Positions 50,248 to 62,200 of a stretch of DNA of 64,000 nucleotides are shown piece by piece. Within the stretch, counting starts at the first letter, position 1. The number at the start of each line of letters is the position of its first letter. Both the position numbers and the translations under genes were made by a program. The DNA comes from Aplysia californica. Its lineage: Eukaryota > Mollusca > Gastropoda > Aplysiida > Aplysiidae. The notes under the pieces are model-generated. The model did not search any database. It saw only the letters and a program-made list of their open reading frames with translations, and was not told the origin of the DNA. The stretch is from positions 305,171 to 369,170 of the forward strand of contig NW_004798036.1 in assembly GCF_000002075.1 (NCBI RefSeq), read 5' to 3'.

Positions 50248-53200
50248 CTAGTCCACCTCTTCATAGGTCTCTTCCGTCTTGGATGTGGTGGTTTCCAGGT
50301 CAGGCCCCGCTCCCTCTGTCTCGCCTTCCGTCCCCTCGCTTTTATCCTCGTTCCCTCCAGGTACCCAGAGGCCTGAGTCGATGCAGCGCTGTATGTGATA
50401 GGCAGCCTCCTTCTCAGGTATTTCTGTGACAGCTTTCTGGAGGGCACCAATGTCTTGCGACTCGAAACAAAGTCGCAGTTTCTGCAAAGTCAACAGCAAA
50501 AGTCAGTAACACATCAAGTAGGGAACCAAAAAAATAGTGGGGAAAGCCAAATCGGCAGCCTACTTATACCAATTCTACTTTGTTTTTAAAGCTTAGAGTT
50601 GGAGCACTTTCAATACAAATGAGAGAATATTCCTTTTGTTTCTCTGTTTACAAGATGAGACAAACTGTATCAATCTTCCACTAGTGGTGGAAAAAAAAAA
50701 AGTGTTTTTGCTGTCATCAATATTGCATTAGTGCACCATATACGGTAGCATGTGAATCACTGTCCTCTCGACATGGTTGAGTTTTCTGTTAAAGAAAAAA
50801 AAAAGCAGTTGTAAATAAAAGTGGGTGGGAACTTGCCTCAGGCAGCGACTCCATCACTTCCACAGGATCCAGACCACCAGGTCCCAGGCGCTTCTTCCGT
50901 TCCTCCTATACCATCGAAAAAACACAAGAGAGAGGAAATTAGCAAAAAGCATATTTACAGTGTAACTCTAAAGGCAAATTTGGCATGTCCTGCAAGGGAC
51001 AGCCCCAGTCTTTGAAGGTAGCAATACCCCGCGGGGCAGTGCCACTGACTGTAGTGTCTTTAGGCCATTCCCAAAGGGGGGGGGACATTTCTCGTTCAAG
51101 CACAGTAGAATTGTAAATGGGCTGATTCATCATGTCACGCTCATAACTGTGCCTGATCTACAACAGGGAACTGCTGCTTTTTCTTTCCTATTCCTTACTA
51201 TTGTCATTTTCCTCTACTTCTTTTGTATGCTTGTCACACTCAGTCTCTTGTGACCCGCTATTTCCGGGATGCCTTGAGTCCAAGCAGACCTAGTGCTGTT
51301 GAAGCTAGAGAGGTGAGCAGAGTAAGTCTGATTCCCTGTAAAGACTTCTCTGTTGACACCCATCCCTTGGCACTCATATGACCGTATGCAGTTGCGAGCG
51401 CCGTAAAACCGTCTACTAAAAAAGAAAAAAATGTCACGCTCATAGTCATAACTATGCCTGATCTACAACAAGGAACTGCTGCTTTTTCTTTCCTAAACCT
51501 TACTATTGTCATTTTTTTCCTCCTTTTGTATGTCATATGAGCGCCAAGGGGTGGATGTCAACAGAGAAATCTATACAGGGAATCAGATTTACTGTGCTCA
51601 CCTCTCTACCTTCAACAGCATAAAGTCTGCTTTGACTATCAAGGCACCCCGGAAATAGTGGGTCAGAAGAGGGTGACAAACATACAAAAGAAGTAGAGGA
51701 AACATGACAATAATAAGAAACAGCAGTTCCCTGTTGTAGATCAGGCACAGTCAGGAGTGTGACATTGATGAATCAGCCCATTTACAATTCTACTGTGCAT
51801 GAATGAGAAATGTCCTCCCTTTGGGAATGGCCTAAAGACACTTCAGTCAGTGGCACCGCCCCCGGTGGTGCTGACTCTGAGGACAGGTAAAGTATGGCTG
51901 ACTCTGACTCAGAAAGGTAGGACAGGTAACTATGGCCAACTTGAGTCGCCACCTCTTAGATGAGTGTGGCGCCATGTGTTAGAGTCCTATACGGTTACAT
52001 TTGGATAGACATGGACTCTACTTTCATGAGGAATCGACTCCATCACAGTCAAGGCACTTGCAACGCAATAAGGGAGGTCACATAGATGCACAAAATTAGA
52101 GATGCTACAATAGAGTAAAAAACACAAAAAAGAAGGCAGAGCGATCAGGGCGATAAGATGTTTGATAGGACTGTCCCCGTCGTTTTATGCAAGAAAAATT
52201 TTGTAATTATGCAAACTGAGCCCGAAAATGTGAAATTAAGCGATTCTGTTAATTTTAACAAAGAATGATAAAGGAAAATAATCAGAAATTATATAAAGCA
52301 AAAAATGATCAAATTTTGCCAAATTATACAGGGTGCATACAACCACGGGGACAGATAGGAAAGAAGAAGCAAACCACACCAGAGCACCCGCCAACCACCC
52401 ACTTTCTGAATCTGAGAGCTGAATTGTTCAACTGCACATGGCAGCAGTACAAAATTTGGGAGTGTGGTGTACGGTGCAGGCTATGCTCCTCCCATATGGG
52501 GAATATCTGTCCCCGTCGTCTCCCATATGGGGAATATCCTGTCCCTCAAACACAGCACCCGTCACAACTTTTGTTTTAGTAGAGGTTTTACTGCGCTCGC
52601 AACAGCATAAGGTCATATGAGAGCAAGAAGATTAGAGGTGTTACAAGAGAGTAACAAACATAAAAAAGAAGAAGGGGAGATAAGGACGATAGATGTTTCA
52701 TAGGAAAGAAGAAGCAGCTGTCACAACAGCCACAGCAAGGATCAACACTTGAACAGTTCGACAACAATTTACAACAAAAAAATACTTTCAAAGTTTGGCT
52801 GAAACTAGTATCATCGTATCTTGAGAAAGGTGGGGCACATTCCAGAGTCAACTTCTTTTTTCACAAAACGCCATTTTGTTCATCTTAAAAGAACTGCAAA
52901 ATATGATGCTTTTGTTTTAACAAAACCTGACAAAAGCGATAGACCTTTTCTCGACAAACCGCTACATATCCTCTGCACGCCAATCAAGTTCTATCCTCGA
53001 GTCACATAACTTTGTTTGTGGTCCACAAAAATTTGTCTGCGGTTCTTTCCCTTCCTTATTTCATCATACAACAAATATCAACTAAACCTTACACCATTTT
53101 TACTCTAAAAGCAAAGTTGCTTGAGATTATTCAGTGAATGGGTGAAGAAAAGAAATCAATTTTCTCACAACACTGGAAAAATGAATATGTTGCGTTTTGT

Positions 53201-56200
53201 CATGAAACTGTCCACTAATCTATTCTCTGAAATTTTTCTCCATGGACCCCACATTTTTCGGCCTCTCAGGAAGTACAAAATGGCGAGTGTATTTTTTAAA
53301 ATCTGAGAGCTTACCGTACCCCAACTGTGCAAACTGCATTCATGTAAAAAAGAAACTGAGTCATGGTTAACCATTTTCCTCACTTCATCCAGGTGGGAAT
53401 GGGTACCCGGCTATAGACAGCGAAAGATCTTGTCAGTTTGTTAGTGTTTGAGCGCTTAATCAGCTGCTTGCACTGTGTGCTTCCCCGGAAGCTGAGAATG
53501 TTTCGGAGTGTTCTACAGTCTGTTGGGGTAATAATATAGTGTAAAGCGCATAGAGCCTGCTGTTGAGCGGGGATATGCGCCATACAAATGCTATTTATTA
53601 TTATTATTATTCATCCGTGTGGTTCTTGGGGCTCTGTCCAAGAGACAGGGGAGCAAAGAATAGGACCACTGTATCCGTACCGCGCATGTCGTAGAAGGCG
53701 ACTAAGGTCGGTTGGGCAAAGGGTTAGCAGCCCTTTCCCATAAAACAAAAGCAGCTACAAAAACATCAACAGCAAAAACAACACGACCGCCAGTTCTGGA
53801 AGATGGAGGACCTAAAAGGATGCTCAGGACAGGCTTCGCTGGAGTAATGTTGTTGATGGCCTGTTCTCCACTGGGAGTTAAAAAGGGCAAGAGAGAGAGA
53901 TTATTATTATTACTAAACCAACCTAGCTTCAAATACAATATAAGACAACAGAGAGCCTGTCCAAAGCTCGAATAAAATGTAAGGTACCAGAGAACTCCTT
54001 CATACCTCTTCAAAACCCTTCACAGCTTACAGTCCAGAGCCTAGCTGTCTTTGATTTTCTCTTTAAAAAATACCAAAATTGTTCCCACCTTGAGACAGAA
54101 TGTAACAAAACTAGAAACTCGTTCATACCTCTTCGTATTCCTTCATGGCTTCTTCGATGCGGATCCGGGCTCTCTCCTTGATTCTCTCTCGGAAAGATCC
54201 GAGTTCGTCATTGAATGCATCTGTGTACTGTTTCTCCCCAAGTTTTATTCTGCACCATGTGGACATTGCATGCATGAAAAGTTATCTTCAAGATTTGAAA
54301 AAACACACACATATAATGCACGTATCTAGTAATGAAATGAAAGTCTTTTATTTACACACATACACAAATAGTGCAAAAACAAGAAGGTTCATGAGATAAA
54401 AATAAAAGTACAAAAACCACAGCAAATAAAAACTTTTAAATTACAAATGGGAAGTGAAGAAAGACATTTAATTAAAACTCTTTTTTATAACTACTATAAG
54501 GAACCAGAAGTTCCAAAAATGATGTGAAGTGTTTTGGGGTTTTTTCATGGTTTTTTAAAAGTTTTACAGCGCTCGCAACTGCCTAAGGTCATATGAGCGC
54601 GCGGGACACACCAAACATTTTCAGTTGGTAGGAAATTTTGAATTTTGCCCGCGTGATGGCCGAAGCCTACTCTTATCGATTTTAGACCACCCAGGGATCT
54701 TTAACATGCGCAATTTGCACACGGGCCCTCCGAGACTTTTCGCCCTTGTCCGAGAAGGCTAGGTGTAGATCTTTCCTACCAGAAGATCAGGGGTGTGGCG
54801 GAAAGACGGCAGTAAGAAGGAGCCATGGAGTAGCAGTAGATTAAGGCTGCAGAAAGAGTCAGGAGCACAGAAGAGGTGGCTGATGTAAAGTCTGTCGGTG
54901 AGCCAGTGCTGGGAGGGATTGGACTGCTACCAGACCCCTCCCCTCTTTCCATCTCACCCTGCTCCCAACAAAGTTCTGTCTTAACTCTTACTCTTAAGCG
55001 TGTTTTGCAGGCTGGGGGCTACACGCAGGATAAGAGAGTGGAGAGAAAAAAAAGTCTCACCGTGAGAAGAAAGCTCCGACACAGCTTCTCGGGTCCGTGG
55101 TCAGACTTTTGGCCAGCTCCAGGATAAATTGCATCACAATGCACTGATGGCTCACATGCTTCATCAGGTCCGTTTTCTGGAAGAACCACCAGGACACAGA
55201 AATAAGTGACTAGGGCATGGAACAGGGAAAACTCTTGAACTCACTGGATCTTGAGAATTTTTTTCAGGTGAATAGAGAACTTAAGAAATACACGGGATAT
55301 GGAAAACTCTACCTAATAGATATAGTTTCGCGACAGATACAGTTTCTCACATGTTTTGAAAACTTTTTAAATGTTAAATCAATTTTCTGTTGGTACAGAA
55401 CACAAAACAAAACAAAACAAAAACTTCACAATTCTCAAGATTTCCACACATATATATCTGTAATCTTATCTCCACAATCCCATACCTAAACTATAGTACA
55501 AATATTGAAAATTCCCTTGCTTTTTCATGTACAGCACGAGACAATTAGATTCTACTGCAAAAGAAACTCACATGCCATTTAAATCTTCAGACTGTATACT
55601 TCAGTATCCTGTGCAATAAGAGCGCAATGTTTAACCCTTTCACCCTCAGAGCTATCCCTGCCCAACAAGGCTGAAATTCTGGCAAAAGGGACCGAACTCC
55701 GCTTAGACTGCATGACTATATTATTTTAAAAAATCATTAAAAATCAGAGGATGAGTCTAAAATTACAGTTTAGGTGTCAGAGCACAGATAAATGAATAAA
55801 CTACAAGAAAATGTATGGTTTTGTACGAAAAATGATTGTGTATTAGGTTAAAAAAAATTCTGAAGAGAAAAAAAAACCCCAAAAGACACAACCCGCTTTT
55901 TTTGCCCGCAGAAGTTCCTGATGTTTTACCCAGAACAGCCTTTTGCAAGGCCTAACCTGGCCCAAATTGCATCCTTTCACTGTCTCACTCCCTCTGCCTA
56001 GCTTTGTAAAGTTTCTGGTCTTTACACAGTAGTGGCACGACCCCTTTTTACCATGTATCCTAATCACAACATGCTCTAAAGGATTTGTTGTGACAGAGCC
56101 CACAGTCCCAGTGTTGCTCCTCCCTTTTTTACGTCGTAGTGCAGCAAGTATGTAGTACTAGATCTAGCTAAAGTGCTGTGGGTGCTAGGCCTATCTTCTT

Positions 56201-59200
56201 CATCAGTCTTCTAAATCATCACCTCCAGCAACGATCTCACCACCAACATCACTATCATAGTTGTTCCCCTCCCCCTAGAGCCTAGATCTAGACCTGCGAC
56301 ATCGTGTTCGCTCTACTCCTACTATAGTTCTCGCTCTCTCTCTCTTTCACGACTGAGTGTCCGAGTGACTACTTGTACTACTAGCACTAGATCTAGCCCC
56401 TTGGTCGACGATATCGGCATTTAAATCCCAATTATAAGTGTCTCCATCGTATACAGTGCCTGTAGCGACGCAAAATTTCATCCACGAAGTTAGATTTAGG
56501 TCTCTAAAAAGCACGAAATTAAAAAAATCACCGCTCTCGCGTGCTTCGATCGATTTTCACCAAATAAACACGACAGTAAAGGGCAACCACTCTAGATTCT
56601 CGCTATAAGCTGGGCAATCTCGTGCGACCTCGCAGGAAGCGAGACAACGTAGAAACGAAAGTAGTGCAAACGGGTGAATCGAGTGGGCGTGTCGGCGCAC
56701 ATCGGCGACTGCGGGGGTTAGCGATGACGGCGCACATCGGCGCCTCCGAGTGGCAAAAGGTTAATCAAGTTCTATCCTGTTTTACTTCAAAGCGGTTTCG
56801 AGAAAAAGGTTTTTTTTGTCAGCGTAATTAAAAAATATAGTCATTCCGAATTCTAATTTATTCAAAAACTTGTCAGAGTTTCAATTCAAGTTTTTCACAA
56901 AAGTAGGATTACTGATCAGGATTTCGATTTAGCAAATAACAAATTTTGGCGCCAAAATGAAAAAAGACGTTTTGTCAGCTTACGGAAGTATTGATGTGTG
57001 CTTTTGAACCACACCTCCCCACCCTAGAAAACCACATTAGGCCTACTGATGGACTGAGATTCTAAAATTAGGTCAGGGCTGAGTCAGTCACACAAATACA
57101 AATTCCATAGCTCAAACTCAAACAAAAAATTATTAGCAGAATGAAATAAACGCACAGCAGCCGTACTGTAAAATATCAACAGAGGAATAAGTAAACTTTG
57201 ACCACAAAGATTGCTCTCGTAACATTCATACTTGGTCATCTTCTGTCCCTGACTGCTAGATCTTGGTGGGAGCTAACAGAAAATTCTTCAATGTTTGCAC
57301 AACACTGCCAGTTTACTGTAATATGTGACCCACAGTCAAATCTACTCTAATGGCCAACTTGTTCAAGACAATCACCTGAATGAACAACCACTTCCACTTC
57401 CAACCCTCCCGCGTTTTTTTTCTACATTATAATGACACTGTCCGAGCCATCCACACATCCACCTGTCTAAGACAACCACTTTCCCCCTCCACAATATGTG
57501 GTCGTCTTGAACAATTTCGACAGTATGGTCGGGCAAGGATAACTCAAACACAGCGGGGACGGACAAATGTGTTCGACACATCCCTAATTTGGGTGAACAA
57601 AAATTTTTAAGATATCTGTCAGGGAATAGCAAATTCTACGAGCTATCCATAATTTCAATTTTCCAGTGTTCGTGTCCTCTGTGCCAGACTGTACATTTGT
57701 GTACATATCACATGTTTTCGGCTGATGACGAGTCTGATCAGATTACCTCCTCCACCTCAAGGTCAATGCACCAGATGACCAGGTAGTTGGCCGTCTCCTC
57801 ACACACCAGGTAGTTGTTGTCCATCAGGTATTGCTTGCTGTCATCCCATTTCTGCAGCATCCCATACTTACGGATCTGTGTTTTGTACTTTTTCGTGAAC
57901 TCTTGCTGCAGAGGAAAGTAAGATAAAACCTTTTTTATTATAACTTCACCGCAACAGCACACAGTGCAAACTCCACCTGGAATTTTTTCACAAACTCTTT
58001 TATCTATAAATGAAGCATAGTAGGCCTACTCAGAAAGTATCCCTTCTGTATTTAAGGAGCAATTTTTAAGCTTGCATATCTTGGACTTTTAAGCTTGTAT
58101 CCACTTTGTAGAAATGCAAAATCTTCATTTTTGAGTATAAAATTTTTACCTTTGCTCCAAAAAATTAAAATAGTCAAATTTCTTTTAGTTAGATTTGAAA
58201 CGTGCAATTTCTCCTCATTCATAAGTGTTTAAAGAAGTAAATTAGTAATCACGGACGGGAGCCAGAATAAACAGAATCAAAGCAGATTTAAAAAAAAAAA
58301 AATATAGTAGAGGGTTTTGCGGCGCTCGCAACTGCATAAGATCATATGAGCGCCAAGGTGTGGATGTCAACAGAGAAGTCTTTACAGGGAATCAGACTTA
58401 GACTGCTCACCTCTCTAGCTTCAACAGCACAAGGTCTGCTTCGACTGTCAAGGCACCCCAAAATAGCAGGTCACAAGTGAGTGACAAACATACAAAAGAA
58501 GAAGAGGAAATGACAATAGTAAGGATCAGGAAAGAAAAGGCAGCAGTTCCCTGTTGTAGATCAGGCACAGTTATGAGCGTGACATGAGTCAGCCAATTCA
58601 CAATTCTACAATGCTTGAATGAGATATGTCCCCCCTTTGGGAAAGGCCTAAAGACACTTCAGTGAGTGGCACTGCCCCGGAGGGTAGCAGATATTTAGGT
58701 ACCTGAGGCAAACACCTTGCCCACAGGCTTATGAACCCACGTTCTGGTTTCTAGGAACACAGTTTTGTGCAATATATCATACACACTTTCAATCACTAGA
58801 AACTATCCAAAATATAGTGCTAATACTGTTCAATCAGAACAGATTTATTACATTCCTGACTTTAAAAAGCCTTAGCACAGAACTCATCCTCTCATTCCTT
58901 CAGTTTCCAGCACATGACTCAAAAAAAAGTACTGCAATAAACAGAATTTTCTCCACAAACTCATACTGAAGACATACAGAACAGAAAAATTCAAAAATCT
59001 AGATACAGTCCTCATGAGAGATCACTTCATGCTGTGCACAATGTTCATAAGAAAAACAAAGCCAAATCTTTTTTAAATATCCTTGAGCATCCTCTTAATG
59101 CCCTGATCAATTTAATTAAAACATGTTTTCTAATTGTGAAAAAGAATATGTGAGGCAGCGTGGTGAAATCAGGCGCTCGTCAAAATAATGAAATTGAAGA

Positions 59201-62200
59201 AACTGGCATTTTTCTGCCAGTTTGGCCATTTTTATTGAATTGTTTATTTTTGGCTTAACACCATTGTTGTCCAATTAAGAACGCATTTCTGGGTCGATTT
59301 TACTGAAAAACGATAAAGGGCACCCAAAAAAAAGTAAGCTTTCAGTTTCCACGGACTATCAAGCTATGGAAATAACCAAACTTTGGCGGCCATTTTCTCG
59401 CTGAAACCAAGTGACCCCACCTTCTTCAATCTCAAATATCTTGACTTCTATTCAAGATGGACGGGTATTTTTTTTCACAGATAGCAAGACAAGTGAACAA
59501 TCTTTAAGATGATACTAAAAACTCCACATGACCAAAAATTGATGAGCGCCTGATTCCACTACGTCGTGACACATATGTGAAAGTGACACCAAAGCTTACC
59601 TGCTTCTCAATCTTCTCTTCTTCCGTCATCTCTTTCGGAGGGGGAGGAGCTTTGTTGATCAGCTGAAAATTTGCACCAAAAAAAAAAAAACACAACAAAA
59701 ACGCATGATCAGCAACACAGGTCTCGGTTGTCGTGTACCTTGTGAGTATTGTATATATGAGAGAAAATCTCCTGACAAAAACTTTTCTCTCCATCCCTTT
59801 TCATCTTACTATTCTTACTCTTCTGCCTTCCCCATGCCAGAACTCAAGAGTAGTCCACCATGCGCCTTCATCTTCAACCCACAGTCCAAAAGATGATATA
59901 TTTTTTAAATCAGAAAACAGCCCCCCTGTGTCCCTCATCTTTTAACAGACATGTCTCTGCAATTTTAGAAGTTCCTCTGCCCCAACTCTTTACAGCCCTA
60001 TCTGAGAAGCCAGAGTACAATATCCTGCCATTCAAAACTTATCCATTGACAACACCTACATGGAACTGTGATCGAACTAGGTACTTTGGAATGAGAGGCA
60101 AGTACAGTAACCCTCAAATTACAAGACAGGGATTTGTTGTCTAAAAACATAATTCTTGATGTGAATTTCATGTCCACAGACAAAAGACAAGCTACAAAAA
60201 GCAACGCATATAGGTAAAGCTGCCAATCTACGCAATAGTACAGCCATACCAGACAAAGTTGAAGACACTACAGTATTAAATTGAAGTGAGAAAGATGAAT
60301 AGGATAAGGAGTATGTTCATTCAAAGACAGACCTTTACAAAAATTTGAGAGAAACAGGAAAATGACCTACTTTGACAACTACACTCCAAATCAAATCTCA
60401 GACAAGGCACAGTTTGTAGTTTTAGTAAGAGTTTTACAACACTTGAATACAATAAGGTCATATAAGTGCCGAAGAATAGATTATGTGTTACAAGAGAGTA
60501 ACATACACAAAAAAGGAGAGATAAGGACGACAGATGTTTGATAGGAAACAAGGAGTAAACCACACCAGAGCACCCGCCAACCACCCACCGATCATATTTA
60601 AAGCGAACCACTGATAAAGTTTTCGAAACTCAACAAAAGCTTAATACAGGTCTAAGGACTACTACATGAACAATACCCACGACAAGAATTGCCACACTTG
60701 TGTTGAAAAGCTACTCACAGTTTTCGATTTGCCGTCTTTGCAAATGGTGTCAATGTTCAATGGAGTCAGCTGAAAAAAAAAATGACAATAAAATGAAAGT
60801 CATTCAACTCAAATCATAAATGAAATTTTGTTCTTCCTTGGTCTATACATCTTGCTCACAAACAAGCAGACACTACTACAACTATCCCATTCCAGCTGAT
60901 TATTACTAGGAGTCACATAGACCTGCATCATCTACCCCCCTCCCTGCAAACTTTAGTTTTAGTAAGGTTTTACGGCGCTCGCAACTGCATAAGGTCATAT
61001 GAGCGCCAAGGAGTGGATGTCAACAGAGAAGTCCAAACGGGGAATCAGGCTTACTCCGCTCACCTCTCTAGCCTCAACAACACAAAGTCTGCTTGGACTA
61101 TCAAGGCACCCCGGAAATAGTTCACAAGAAAGTGACAAACATAAAAAAGAAGTAGAGCAAAAATGACGAGAGTAAGGATGAGCAAAGAAAAAGCAGCAGT
61201 TCCACCTATGTTGTTCGGGAATAGTATGAGCATGACATTGATAAATCAGCCCATTTACAATTCTACTGTGCATAAGAACATGTTAAAATCTACCCATGGG
61301 CGAAAGTTCACAGACATCAAAAAACCTGAAGAGGTAGGGTGGGAATTTTCAAAAACCTGAAGAGGTAGGGTGGGAATTTTCAAAAACCTGAAGAGGTAGG
61401 GTGGGAATTTTCAAAAACCTGAAGAGGTAGGGTGGGAATTTTCAAAAACCTGAAAGCAGGGTGACTACCAACCCGGTGTCTCAATTTTCCAGGGAGGCTC
61501 ATCCATTTTCCAGGGGCATGTTACATAACAGTGACAGCGCGTGCTCCATTTATATATACACACACACACACACGCACGCATGTAGATGCATTAGTGTGGC
61601 ACTGGGGCCTTGTGTGACTTAGGTATTTCAGTCTGTTTTTACATTTTCCCCTCATCATATTCGCCTCTATATAGACTATATAAAAATGAATCCAGTTTTG
61701 AGCCTCAGAAAGGGCCTAGAACAAGAATATGGACTGTCAAGAACCAGTCTGGGTGTCATGACAAATATAGGTCTAATAAACGTGAAAGACAACAATTATT
61801 GCTCAGACTCAAAGTAGAGTAAAAACTTGAATAGCTCAAGCAGGCCTATTCAGTGTGAGATTTGTGAGAACTGTGGGAGGGCAACATGCAGTAACACTGA
61901 AAATCTGCGAATCTAGAACAGAAAGCTAAAATATATATAATAATATAGATATAAATACATGTAATTTAGTATCACCCATCCAATGAAACGCGAGCCCTTT
62001 AGTTCAATAACACGGCTTACAAAGTATGAGCATGATGGATCCCGATCCACACAAGGCCTGCACCAACGCATGCTTTGCAGAGAGCTCTAATAGTAATAAA
62101 AATTCTAAATACTATTTGCTTATAAGTTCAGTTTTTGTCCTCTGGTGTTGCCCTAATCCCCCCCCCACGAGTGTATTTTTTTAAAAAATCAATACCCCCC

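Noticed and set aside
53613-53900. Possible repeat with CATGTCGTAGAAGGCGACTA
   Set aside because: The motif looks familiar from animal repeats, but no ends, second copy or family could be established here.
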